A stretch of 64,000 nt of DNA from Chrysaora quinquecirrha (taxonomy: Eukaryota > Cnidaria > Scyphozoa > Semaeostomeae > Pelagiidae): the NCBI GenBank assembly GCA_014526335.1, contig JACTAT010000087.1:94500-158499 (forward strand), in the 5' to 3' direction. Every line of letters starts with the position of its first letter. Position 1 is the stretch's first letter. Made by a program: the position numbers and the translations under genes. The notes under the pieces are model-generated. The model worked only from the letters and a program-made list of their open reading frames with translations. It made no database searches and was not told where the DNA came from. Shown here piece after piece: positions 1 through 12,300 of this stretch.

Positions 1-35
1 CCTCTCTTCTGTTTGGTTAGAACTTTCCAGAAAAT

Positions 36-65
36 GGAAAGTCCCTCACGAAACGGGAAAGTCCC
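36..65. promoter_or_regulatory. Two perfect kappa-B motifs upstream of the 166-828 ORF
   Basis: GGAAAGTCCC, the reverse complement of the classical kappa-B site GGGACTTTCC, occurs at 36-45 and 56-65. A third perfect copy in the opposite orientation lies at 929-938 in the right inverted repeat. Near matches occur at about 96-106, 910-920 and 963-972. Function is inference only. Confidence 0.4.
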
Positions 66-982
66 TGATAATCCTACAATCTGATTGGCTAGAAGAAAGG
101 GAAAGTCCGTAAAGCTTTGAATTTAGTTATATAGTCATAATATTCGGAAGTAACTGCTTACAATAATGTATCACTTTGATTCCAGAATAGCGCTGAGTGA
201 AATTGAAGAAACTGATGATCTGCGAGCTATTTTTAACACATACAGAAATGAAGTTTTGCCGTTTGCTTCGATGCACCATAGAAACACATACTATGAAGCA
301 CTGGTGGAATTTGTTCGAGGTGATGAGCATAGATATACAGCAAAACCTCTGGAAAATGGTTGCTTGGACATCTTCCATAGAGAAGCAGAAGGATATTGGA
401 AAAATGTTACTGGCTATGAGATAAGCAGACATATATCAAATATTGAATCTGCTTCATCACTCATCTTTCTGTTTAAAGATTTGCTAGACATGTTGTATGG
501 TCACTACCCACCATTCCGCGCACCATTCCTAACAGTTGAAAAACAATCTACAATTTGTCTATATGCTGATGGCGATGAAAAAGAAATTCATTTCAAACTG
601 TATGGTTTAATAGATGACTGTTTAGATAGACGTTGGATGGAATTATATTGTTTTATAGAGACAGAAGATTCAGACGTTGCGATGGATAATAACAGTATAA
701 CTTTTGCACTGTTTGTAATTATTGAATATTTTTATATTAAGAATATGTTATTGGATGAAATGCCAAAGTTCATATATTTCAAGATTGTTTTAGAAATGCA
801 GAGACAGAAGATTCAGACGTTGAGATGAGCGAAGATAATGTAACAGTTCTAGAAAGTTCTTTCCTAGAAAGTTCTAACCAATCAGATTGTTGTACATTAC
901 TCCTGATTTGGGGCTTTCCCTTTTTATGGGGACTTTCCTTCTAGCCAATCAGACTGTAGGATTATCAGGGCCTTTCCCTGAA
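54..982. mobile_element. Inverted-repeat unit enclosing the 166-828 ORF
   Basis: The segment at about 54-110 (GGAAAGTCCCTGATAATCCT, then a run ending in TTGGCTAGAAG) is repeated in inverted orientation at about 927-982, with roughly 55 bp matching at high identity. No transposase motif is recognisable in the enclosed ORF. No target duplication could be defined because the left edge is near the window start. It is either a mobile unit or an inverted duplication of a promoter-like segment. Confidence 0.4.
166..828 (+). CDS. Unrecognised 220-residue ORF flanked by inverted repeats
   Basis: An uninterrupted ATG-to-TGA frame of 220 codons, long for this AT-rich DNA. It begins MYHFDSRIALSEIEETDDLR and has an aromatic, acidic composition with no motif I recognise and no clear signal peptide. 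A Phe/Ile/Tyr-rich stretch near residues 180-200 (ALFVIIEYFYIKNMLL) could be a buried helix or membrane segment. A 22-bp direct repeat at 658-679 and 801-822 encodes an acidic ETEDSDV in the first copy but is out of frame in the second. Reading the second copy in the alternative frame continues open for about 50 codons, so the last ~8 residues may reflect a frameshift. Inverted repeats at about 54-110 and 927-982 bracket the ORF. It may be carried by a mobile element or be a young intronless gene. Confidence 0.45.
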   Translation: MYHFDSRIALSEIEETDDLRAIFNTYRNEVLPFASMHHRNTYYEALVEFVRGDEHRYTAKPLENGCLDIFHREAEGYWKNVTGYEISRHISNIESASSLIFLFKDLLDMLYGHYPPFRAPFLTVEKQSTICLYADGDEKEIHFKLYGLIDDCLDRRWMELYCFIETEDSDVAMDNNSITFALFVIIEYFYIKNMLLDEMPKFIYFKIVLEMQRQKIQTLR

Positions 983-1250
983 CTCTTGAAAATGAGGTTG
1001 GAGAAACCATCGCGTTAGATCTAAAAACCGTCATACTATAGCGCGGCCTGATGACATCATCGATGACACCATTGATAGTCGAACGCCTCTACTTTCCCAA
1101 CTCTCGAAAACGAGGTTGGAGAACCCATCGCGCTAGATTCATAAAAACCGTCGCACTATAGCGCGACCTGATGATGTCACTGTGCTCGGAGACCCATTGA
1201 TGACGTCACTGCGCTCGGACGCCTACCGTATGATAGTCGGAGCCGCGCTT
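983..1250. repeat. Short tandem duplication (about 110-bp unit, two copies)
   Basis: The stretch from about 985 (TGAAAATGAGGTTGGAGAA) recurs at about 1100 (CGAAAACGAGGTTGGAGAA). Each copy continues with CATCGCG, an AAAACCGTC block, an ACTATAGCGCG block and CCTGATGA. Palindromic TGACATCA/TGATGTCA-like motifs are present. No gene is seen. Confidence 0.6.
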
Positions 1251-1350
1251 TGCTATCTAATGTTGCTTTAAGACGTTAATAGGGGTAATTTAAATCTTGA
1301 TCACTCTTCATGACTTTGGAGCATTATGTTAATTTTTGCTGTTGTTTTCT

Positions 1351-1519
1351 TAGCGATGATCCTGACGGAGATGAGGACTTTATAAGGAAAAAGAGAGCTG
1401 AATATGACGGAAAGAATGCTGTATATGACAAACGATTTTATGCAGTAAGAGAAAGAGGTTATAATATCAGAAATCGCAGTAAGAATCAGTATACTAAAGT
1501 CAGCAGATATCCTCGATAG
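1351..1519 (+). CDS. Possible terminal coding exon of an unidentified gene
   Basis: A pyrimidine-rich acceptor (TTGTTTTCTTAG) ends at about 1353 and is followed by an open frame to TAG at 1519. The frame encodes an Asp-rich start, then RKKRAEYDGKNAVYDKRFYA and a basic tail ending SRYPR. A degenerate copy of its last ~60 bp follows at about 1616-1678. No upstream exon was found in the window and the protein is not recognised, so this could be a chance ORF. Confidence 0.25.
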
Positions 1520-1615
1520 CAAACGATATAGTGCACTACCTCCTATGAGAATGAACGATCAAGTCTTGCAAAGAATTTGCTGTTTGTAGTCTATTATATA
1601 ACGTAAATGATGGGT

Positions 1616-1678
1616 TATAATATCAGACATCGCAGTAAAAACCAGTATCATAGCGTCAGCAGATATCCTTGCATAGGT
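1616..1678 (+). repeat. Partial tandem copy of the 1459-1519 segment
   Basis: GTTATAATATCAGACATCGC and the following ~40 bp parallel 1459-1519 with several substitutions. It lies about 157 bp downstream. The remainder of 1520-1935 shows only AT-rich sequence and an ATGCTGTATGCTG microrepeat near 1870. Confidence 0.55.
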
Positions 1679-1935
1679 CCCAAATGTGGCTGCTACACGT
1701 TACTAAGGGGCAATTTCCAGCATGCATAGCATGAAATATTGGAACATTATGTTGATGCACATGTTGCTGATCAAAAAGTGGAACTAAAATAACGGAATAA
1801 AAATAGACGGTTCAAATGCATGTATCCTTAATTTATTTAATCGTTTCGCTAATCTTTTCATTTAAATTATGTATATGCTGTATGCTGTATGCTGCATATT
1901 GCATTTAAATGTTGACGACAAACTCTGTACAAAAA

Positions 1936-2393
1936 CCTGTAAATCCTCGAATAAGCCCCCGGGGGCTTGTTTGCAAAAATGAATTTATGGGTGGGGGCTT
2001 ATTCGAGGGGGGGCTTATTTATAAGTTTAGCATTTTTCTTAAAGGTGTACATAAACAAACGACAGAATTTTCTCAACCAACAAAATTCAAAAGTACCAAA
2101 AAATTCTTGCGCAACCAAAACTCGCGTTTCTTTTTCTTGTTTTCTTCAGTCAAGGGAAGTAATATTGTACAGCTATCGTCATATGGAGGAATTTTCTCGA
2201 AATAACATATTATTTGGTAAATAAGCCCCCCTTCAAATAAGGCCCCATGGGGTCTTAATCGAGTTCCCTCGAATAAGGCCCCATGGGGGCTTCATTGAGT
2301 TCCCTCGAATAAGGCCCTATGGGGGCTCATTCGAGAGGAGGGGGGGCTTATTTGCAAAAATGAATTTCTGGGGCTTATTCGAGGATTTACGGT
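1936..2393. mobile_element. MITE with CGAATAAGCCCC termini (block A)
   Basis: The left end TGTAAATCCTCGAATAAGCC is matched by the inverted right end near 2370-2393. Internal blocks repeat the CTCGAATAAGGCCCCATGGG theme. Block B begins inside the same element: 25055-25436 equals about 2009-2393. Related termini occur at 16568-16815, 39725-39972 and 49545-49640, and degenerate ones at 61780-62180. Confidence 0.65.
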
Positions 2394-3149
2394 AAATGCA
2401 AAATTGTAGATATTTTACTCCAGGATTGTTTTTATTTCTCTAAAAAAATGTAAATGTAAAAGACTGTTTAGAAGAGTGTTTATTTATTATAAAATCAATA
2501 ACGCTACCAAGGTGTCACTCGACTCAGAAGGACTTATCTTGCAAAGGGGATAACAGCAAAATGAAAATAAACAGTACAGTTCCCTGAGATAAAGCGGAGT
2601 AAAATGAAAAGCGGTGTACCTGGAGGATACGTCCTGGGGCCTTTGATGCATTTTTTATTTAATTATACGAAAAATACAAATAAATAGTAGAAAAAGGAAG
2701 GCAAACAAGCAGGCTAAAAAGCTTGGGATGCCAAAAAATACGACCTTGATTAAAGGCTAAAAGCAAGTAAAAAATGTTTGCTGCATCAACAAAGAAATTG
2801 CGAGGTTGTGACTAGACCAAACGAATAAATAATCTCGATCTTCGAAAAGTAATATATCAGCTAAAATACAATTTATTGTAACTTGTTTGAATTATACTTA
2901 TAATTTTTAGCTACAACTTTCAATTCTTACATGTTAATTCGGAGGTCAATTCCATTCTTAAATATACTTGATACGACTGCAAGTCGCAAGTGCAACAAAC
3001 TGTTTTAATTATCTTAGACACTAACAGGCTGTTACGGTCCAGTAACCTTATACCTAATAACTGAAACTAATCTTGGGTCTAGCAAGTCCCTGACTAAGTA
3101 CTAATAATAACTTTTTAATGAAAATTTGAATGCAGTCCCAATGAGGGTT

Positions 3150-3370
3150 AATGACGGAGTGAGTGTTTTGGTCTCCCTGCCTGGGATATCCTCTTGCCTG
3201 GGTCTCCGTACCATTTCAAGGCTGTCATTTGGTTATAACAACCTGAATTCCGGCAGGAACGTCCTCATTCACGTTTGTGGAACTTCCCACCTGAGCTCCC
3301 ATCCCCGTATGCTAGATAGTCACTGACCATAGCTTTCTGGCATGCCTTTTAAACAGGCCCACGGGACACA
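3150..3370 (+). repeat. Dispersed repeat family, also at 12700-12900 (and 27150-27370, 36240-36430 in block B)
   Basis: The shared order is GGTCTCC, a GGTCTC..TACCATTTC/GTGCCGTTTC block, CTCATTCA, CCCATCCC/CCCATTCC, TAGTCACTG/TAGTTACTG and CAGGCCCACGGGA. Divergence between the two loci is moderate. No coding content is evident. Confidence 0.6.
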
Positions 3371-4551
3371 GACCACAGTTACCCAGGGAAAAACGGGTAA
3401 CTCATAAATCAATTGTTCTTAACATTTGCATCTGACTTTAAAACAGACTTAATTTCCACCAATCAGATCCACCCGAATCGTTGAACTGACCAATCAAAAC
3501 GGGTTTAATTTCAACCGGTTTTACCTTTGAACGTGAAAACATTGCATTAATCAGTCTAACACTGTCTTCCATACGATTAGCAAGAAGTTATGTGAAAGAA
3601 GATCTGGTCTACCATTTTAACAAATTTGTAGGTTTAGCATTTGTTGTCAAATAGAGGGTGGTAAAGGGTAATTGGTGGAACGCGATTGACCGTACTTTGT
3701 TTTCGTGAAATGTGAAACGCCGTATTCTTTTAATGTGAAACGTGAAAAAACATTTTCATCGCCGTGAATCGTGATCCTGACCCCTCTGCTACCCTCCAAA
3801 TACGCCCCATGAAGAAGCGGCGATACATATTTATAACTGATCCAAGTTCTTGAAGGCGGTATGGTTATAGCTTACACCTAATAGCACTAACGGAATAATC
3901 TTCCTACTTTAACAACTCTGCAAGTCTCTTGATTACTATCAACAGAACATTATTATCAACGGCATATTATAACCTACACTTTAAAAGAAAAATATTCTTT
4001 AAATATTACCTGGTTTATGTCAATCTCCTGATATGTACGACGGAATATCAAGTATTTAGTGTTTTTTGTTCAAAATTCATTTGTGACATCTATTTGTGAC
4101 GTCACGGAGTTTGCAATCTCTGCAAGAAAGTGCAGTCGTTCAGGCGTTGTACACTGAACATAGGTCTCTCTCGGAACAACTGTAAAATATTTCTTCCCGA
4201 TAAATTTCTCCCCTTGAAGTAGCCACAGCACATGTGCTTCTTTGTTATGAATCGTGTTGCAAACGTCGTGACGTCACAAATTGTTTTTGCTTTGTCACAG
4301 CGACCTGTGATTTTCAAACTCCTGAAACAAGCGCAAACTTTCTGGCCACTTATCAATTTTTAGCATTTGGATGTTTCCAAGTTTCTATTTTTGATAAAAA
4401 AGGTTCAAGTAAAATTTCGTTTCATAGGTACTTTAAGGGGCTCGAACCCCGACCTCGCCGAGCTTCTGACCTTCAAGGTTCTGTCCCTCTAGGCATGATC
4501 TAGGCTAGTCCACCCCTGTACTAAGATATAGACTGTATTTGTTGAACTTAC

Positions 4552-7500
4552 CGAAATATTTGCGTAGAAGAACAACAGAAGCAATATAAACAGTCAATGA
4601 ACAGACTTCAGCGACGGCCATCAACCAATGCCATGTTCGTACAGTTAATGCGACCATTAGTAATTCAGTTAGAATGAGGGCCGTGAATGAAATCGATACA
4701 ATATGAATGAAATCATCTTCAAATAGTAGAAGTGCTCCAAACATTATTATTCCACCTGAAATTTAAAGAAAAATATTGAAAAACTACACAAAGTCGCAAT
4801 GGGGACTCGGAGACAGGGCCATCGGGAAGCAGGGCGGGCCTCGAGGATAATGACATCGTACCAGGCCCTACGTGCCGTTTTAGGGCAGCATATATCTAAC
4901 AGAATTTCAATTCTTGCTGACGTTAGACCCCCCTCTCGAAGATACTGTCGGAAGGAGTCAAGAGACAGGTCGGCCTAAATATTGTGAAACAAACGACTAT
5001 GAAGTAAGCCAGCGGTGAAGGGAAGTATTAAACATTCAAGAAAAAATTCCCCTTATATTATGAGTTCCAATATTCAGAGGTCTTGGTTTATTGGTTGTCT
5101 CGTTATAACATGAGATAGCTGGGCGGATATGTAATAAGCCTAGGCGAAGGGCATACAAAAAAGCACAATTTTCAAGTAGGTCTTAATAACCAAGTACTCG
5201 ATGTCACATGACGTTACCTTGATATATACTGATTAGAAGCCAAAGGAAGAATGTCTTGAATGATAATATGCGACCCTAAAATCAAGAATAAAAACTTGTC
5301 TGTTAATGAGCTGGGAAAAGCGACAGTATTTTCACATGTGACAAGAGCTTTCAAAGCATCAGATGTTCTATATGAAACAAACTTCTTATAAATACAGAGT
5401 ATCTGTAGTCAGGCCATGATCGAGTTAACTACATTTCTTCTTTCTATACTTTTCTTTCTTTTCTTTTTTTTATTTAAAAAGGTTTATTGTAAAATAACTT
5501 CGATGCACGGCCCACTGTAAACCAGTCGTTTGACTGACGCGGCAACCGTGGGTAAAGAATATAAAATGAATAAATGAAGAATGAATGAATGAATGAATGA
5601 ATAAATGAATGAATGAATGCCTCTGGCATTTCACCCCATCGAGATGGTCTATTGATGAGCATTCTATTCATGTTACTGACTACAGTAAACAAATATATTA
5701 AAAAAGAAAGATTTACCATTATACCTTGACTAGATCTTTGTATAACTCCGGGTATCTCAATGCTATTTCGTCACTGACATCTTCGTCCAGGACCAATGAA
5801 AACACAGGAGCCATTGTATAAACAGTAGCATAGCTACGGTATTAAAAAGAACAATAAAAATAGTTTGCAACAGTAACACAAAAAAATGAAAGTAAAGAAC
5901 AAAACTGAAGTCTCTCGATGCCCGATCAAGGGTGCCATTGAAATTGCCCCTAGAGCAACAGAAGAATAAACCGTTCATAAATGTCTATGCTTGTAGCGTA
6001 CGAGATAGCGGTCCCTTCAAATACGCTTTAACGGGATTATAGGACTGACTATGGACTGCATGGCAACGTAAAGAACTCCAGCTTCACACGCCAAAGAACT
6101 TGTCGCTCATTGTTTCCTCACAACTAATGCTAAAATGTTATGATTGAAGGACCCAATGTCTTTCTACCATAGAAGCTACTAAAAATTTTAATTGAGGAGT
6201 CCAAGTGAGAAAATGTACTCTTTCTGTCTACATAGAACTGGCCGTTTTGATGTAGACAGAAAGGAACAAAGAGCTTGCTTGCCAATAATTTGAAAACAAT
6301 CCTCGCTGTAATTTTCTTCACAGTTTGGATTGTCAATCAATGACACAAAAAATTATTTTAAAGATTTATAACATACCCGACCATCAAAAATCCTTGATAC
6401 AGAGACACAGATATGAAGAAAAACGTCAGAGAAAAAACAGCCTGAAAAAATAGAGAAAACAAATTAGCTACAGCCACACAACGTACGAGGTAAAAGTTTT
6501 GACAGTTTATTAGATGCTTATTGTCTTTACCATCTATAGTCTATATCTATATCAATGCTAATTTAACTATAAGATAAACAATTAGAATTACATAGTCGTT
6601 GAGCAGTACAAAATTTCAAGAAACAGCGTGACACACTTAGACCCTGACCAATATTTTTGGAATACTTAGGCCCTGACCAAACGATCAAACATTGTCTATC
6701 AAACATTTAAAATTTGTTCGTCAAGCAAAACGTTTGACCGCTTGGCCATGCCACAGGAGGCCCAATCGCATAAATATCATGAGTGAAAAAACCTAACTTG
6801 TGTTGTTTTCTGCCTAAAACGTCCTATTTTCGATATAGATATTTGGTTGTTGTTGTTGTTCAGAAAGCGCCACATTGTGATAGCTTTATACGTATATAAT
6901 AAATAATAACAAGGAGTGAAGCTTTTCTGAATAGCCTTGATACAACATTGTTTCGTGGTCCTATCCAGGAGCGCGAAGCGCGGGAGGCGAAACGCCCAGT
7001 GGACAGTTTTCTTATGTGTGATGCAGAGGACTGGGTCGGGCGGGAAAACTAGAATGGAAATTGCGAATGGCGTCTTGCGTTCTTCGTGTTCTGCCACATT
7101 TTGCGTACTGAATCATAAAGGTTTAAAATTCAAATGCATGTTGCATTCATTTCAAAAAACCTTAGAAATTAATATACTGTCTCTCTCTGATGACCGTATG
7201 TCGGTTTTTATTATAACGTTCTTTTTTGTGAGTATTTTGATTACTGTTTGCGCAGTATCTTTGATATAAATACAAAAACAACAAGATACGAAAACAAGGC
7301 CAGGGTCCACAAGAAACGATTCAGATGTCTTCCTCTCTCAACATCTCGCAAGCGGCAAAATATGGCAAGAAAAGCTTGAACACATGGACTGACCATGCAT
7401 GAGCTAACATTTTTATGATGAAAGCGCAAACATTCTTTAACATTCCAGAGAGAAAATTGAAAGCCGCCTGCAGCTAAGAGTTTTGTCGTAGCTTAGGCCA

Positions 7501-9169
7501 ACGTCTTACCGTCGTACTAAAAGGGCTATAATTCGAATATATGTAGTTTTACAATTGTTAAACTTGCACAAAAATCAAAAGAAAAGCATAATAAACCTAA
7601 TACAATCAGTCAAAAAACTTACCTATCCCAGATCTAAAGTGAAAACAGCAATAACGAAATATCACCCTTCAATTTTACATGGTCAAAAATTTCACGACAC
7701 AGCTCGATTTCGCCTCGAAGCGCAATTCGAATTTTGCATCACACATCAGAAAACCGCATTTCATTGGTCGTTTCGCCTCCCGCGCTTCGCGCTCCCTGGT
7801 CCTATCACTGTGGCCAAAACGCATTCGAAATTTCAACGAAAATCACGTCAGTGCTCCCCCGGTTTATTATTTTCTACAGTTACAAAACAAAACAAACGTA
7901 AGGAATCCAGGAGGTCTATGTCGTAATTTTCGAACATCTTTCGAACACAGCATCACGATTTTTCGAACGGCGGTTGCTTTGATCTGGCCACAGTGATAGG
8001 ACCGAGCCTCGGCAGATTTCAAACCGCCAGATAAATAAACATATTTTCGTGCCTGTTTTAAATGATTTAGTTGAGGAAAGTGAAAACAAGTGTACTCTGT
8101 AGACAGTTTAGGTGGTGGGGAACATTTTGATGTAAAGAAGTTGGCGTTTAACGCAAAATTCACCGAAATTCAGGCAAAACGAAACAATGTTGTATCAAGG
8201 CTATTCAGAAAAGCTTCACTCCTTGTTATTATTTATTATATACGTATAAAGCTATCACAATGTGGCGTTTTTGAACAACAGCAACAACCAAATATCTGTA
8301 TCGAAAATAGGACATTTTAGGCAGAAAACAACACAAGTAAGGTTATATCACTAATGATATTTATGCGATTGGGCCTCCTGTGGCCATGCCGCAAAACATT
8401 GCTTGTCAATCATTTTACTTGCGTCAAGCAAAATGAGTTTTCAACTTTTTCAAAACGTTGTGCAAAAAATTTAGTTATTTGTCAAGCAATGTTTCTTGAT
8501 ATGGCCAAACGATCAAACATTGCTTTCAAAGCAAATCTCAAATGTTTGACCAACAAAGTTGGATCATTTTGCAAGGGCCTTAAAAGCATTTTTCGTCTAA
8601 CACCCCTCAAAGTAAACATTTTCGATCCGCATTTGGGTATAAACTCTCCTTCTTTTCAAGTGTTTCGGTCTGTTCCTGACGTTATACTGAAAGGAGTGTC
8701 AGACGAAAATAGCTTTTGAGTATATCAGAACATGTTTACGCTGTCTCTTGCAACGTAGAATTACCCACAATCTTCATCAAAATAGGTGCATCCCTAATTC
8801 ATTCAGGATTTGTCAGAGTAGCGATAGATGGAATTTGAAAATGAAATTTGATATATTAAAAACGCTAGTGAGCTTCTTACCTGCATCACTGATATAATAA
8901 GTCCTCTATGTATGACGAACTGGCTGAGGGCTGCCGATCGTTTATAACTGAACAAAGGAATAGAACAATTTAAAATTAAAATCAAATACAAACTAGAAGT
9001 GAAAAAACATGTTATCGATAAAATCTCAGCCAATACACAAGATTTTATTTAGAATTTAGAAGAATTTTTCGACAAAAAACGATATAGCTCTACCGTTATC
9101 TTGAACTTTCAAATTTTTACGATTTCATACAGAGGGATGGAAATGGGGTCATCATCATCATCATCATCG

Positions 9170-9203
<34 letters not shown>

Positions 9204-9216
9204 TAACATCATCTTT

Positions 9217-9263
<47 letters not shown>

Positions 9264-9294
9264 TATCATTATCATCATCATCATCATCATCATC

Positions 9295-9326
<32 letters not shown>

Positions 9327-12300
9327 CATCATCATCATCATCGTCATCATCATCATCATCATCACAATCACTTCATCATCATTGAGATCTTCATCTTCAT
9401 CAGCACAATCATCATCATGTAGGGTTTTTTATTGTTTAGACTTTAAAGAAGTGCTGGTGGCATAAGATATAACCAAAAGTGAGCGAAAATCATTACCTGT
9501 TTCGTCCATGCCAAACTAGCAATCTTCCCAGATGACTAAATTGAGTTATCGAGAAATCTGCAGCTAATGAAGCTTGCTTTCCTTCCTACAATAAAATTGA
9601 AACATATTAACCAACACCATCTGTACTCCAAAATATAGATCATGATCATCCCTTGAGCCAATCGGGTATAATTTAAACAGGACCTTCTAAAAATCTTTGA
9701 CAATAAGAAAATCTGATAGTAACTCTTTAATTGATATGATCAAAATTGGATCTTCTTCAAGGAATAGACACCTTAAGATAATATATCTTTAAACCTTGTA
9801 ATAATAATAATAATGATGATGATGATTAAAATAGCAAAAACTCTAATACATGTTTATGGGGGAAGTTTCTTATGAAAAAGAGACTGTATCTATCTTTGAT
9901 CACAAGACTTGCCATAAAATTAGTTCCATTACCTCTTCGGTGACACTCTACGTCTCCCGTACGAAACTACTGCATAACTTATATAACATATTACCTTTCC
10001 GACAATCCCGACGCCTGCATCCGCCATTTGTATCATGCTGACGTCATTTCCTCCATCTCCAATTGCGCATGTTCGTTTTCCAGTATGAACCATAAGAAGG
10101 CGTACGATCTCAGCTTTTTGCGTTGGAGTGCATCGGCAAACTACGACAGCCGGACATTGAACCGCAAGCTCCATGAACTCATGCTCATAATGTCGTAACA
10201 CAACCTAATTATAAGAAAATTTAAGTTACACTGTTGCTGCAAAATATCGAGTAACGAACGTTTTTGAGTGAGCTAGGCACACACACTTACTGTCGCAAGG
10301 TATGGGTTTCTGTGCACAGGGGCTTACTGTTTACTGAGCACAGGGGTTTACTGAATATCCCAGGGCAAATTTATGCAGTACGACCCCAGTCCTTGCTCTA
10401 ATCTCGTGATTCCTTTTCCCTGTTTGCCTGGAATTACAGAGCTTACAACTCTCCTCACTCTTCATAACGATTTTGATCTTGGTGGAAGTCGAACCAATTA
10501 TGAAAGATTTCGAGTTCGTCTCGCTCAGAACTTTGCCATTTTGACCGTACAAAGTCGTGCAAGGTGAAGGTGAAGCAAAAGGTGGAGGTGAAATGGTGTA
10601 TTCAACGCTAGTGGCAAGGATCTCAGAAGTACATGAACGAACTAACGAGACCTCGACCTTTGCTGTGGCGCTACCGTTGTTTGGGCTCGAACCCGACCTC
10701 ATTAAACTCCTGACACCATGAGCCAGCTGATTTGATCACGAGGCCACAGCAGCTTCAAAGAACTTCAAGAACTGTGATAAAGGCGGAACCATTCTTGATT
10801 TTAAACTTGGGAAATGTTTGGGAATTTTTTCATCACACACTCTTTAAAGACTGGTTTTGGGTGACAGAAAGATAAGTATAATTTCTCGTTGGGCTCTTCA
10901 ACTCAGTTTTGATTCGCTACCTCGCTGTACCTTGTAAGCTGACTGGTGTTCAAAACACAATGACGACCAAGCTTAACAATTCAATTTGCAAACTTCGATC
11001 CACAAAGGGGTATGTGTTCTGTTTTAGTTATTTGTTTCGGGCTGTTTCTGTCATTTCGTTTTCGCATAAAAAGTATTTATATGTTTTCAGTTTCAAAAAA
11101 CTCCTAGGAAAAATGCTGGATGCAAATACACAGTTAATAAAACCAAACCTACTATACTTAAATTAAACTATACTCACATCAAGGGAATCCCCTTTTATAA
11201 CAAGTGCATGATCCCCTTTTCTTCTGAACGAGTTCAATTCAAGATGGGCCTCCGATCTATTGCTCACCTGAAAACCAAAAATCAGTTTGAAGTTTAAGGA
11301 ATTAGAGGTACACCGGTCTTAAACAATGATCACTCATTTTTTTTAAAAACACTACTAAGAGAAAAAACTGTCTATTTCAACTTCAACGACTATCAATTCA
11401 ATTCATTTAATTTATTATCATTTAATTTACATTGCAATTTATATTGCAAAATCTACCAACAATAAAATTTTTATTTCACATTCTTTTGACAACAACCTTA
11501 TGTGAAACGTCAGCCTATGATACGTCATTACGTAAACGAGGCTTAAAGTACAATGAAACAATACTTAATATTAAACTTTAACATAGACTTTCTACACAGT
11601 GCTCTAAAGTTTGCTCAAATTGAATTGAGTTGAACTGAATTGAACTGAATTGTTGTTGTTGTTGGCATCAGTCAGTTTGAGCGTCGAGCAATTCAATTCA
11701 ATAGCGACAACTATGATTAGTGTAATGAGTCTTTCTGCAACATACCGGTTTGAATGAATAAATACTTTGAGTCTTGGAAACCAGTCTTGAACTCTGTGCG
11801 ATACATATTGCTGTTTCCATTTTATCACCAGTCAGCATCCAAATCTTAGAAAAAAAATCAATGCGTCAGGCAAATATGCGATTCAGCAGTTCATTTACTT
11901 GCCGATGCCTAACAGCACAAGAAGAACAGATATCAACTAATCAAGTTGACGATGATGGTGAAAATGAAATGGTGTATTTAAAGCCAGTCGCTAGGATCTC
12001 AGCGAGATGAAGTAACGAGACCTTGACCCTGGCTGTGACACAACTGTGGCTGGTGCTCGAACCCCGTCCTCACTAAGCTCTTGACACCACAGGCTTACGC
12101 TTAGTTTCTAGTTCGTAGGTGTTTTCCAGTACCCGGAAACATCCCACTTCTGCTGCTTGCAGGTGTGGCTAATTTTAAGGTCTCATTTACCCATCAGTCA
12201 TTTTTGAAATATCAACGCTAGGCCGACCTCTACACTGGCACTTAGGGTCTTCAGAGCCAGAGGATTTTCCACATCCGGTGGTTCTTAACTTTCCAATTGA

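Noticed and set aside
4505..4552. Extension of the block A ATPase frame past the donor to a stop at 4505
   Set aside because: The GT donor at 4551 is conserved with block B, where the next exon is known. The read-through residues are intron translation unless copy A really lacks the last exon in transcripts.
7241..7429. Hydrophobic minus-strand ORF resembling a membrane-protein tail
   Set aside because: It lies inside the Mutator-like element, is only 62 codons long and has no family motif.
9101..9385. 94-residue poly-Ser ORF (and poly-Met on the other strand)
   Set aside because: Direct translation of the (TCA)n microsatellite in an intron. The shorter allele in block B has no such frame.
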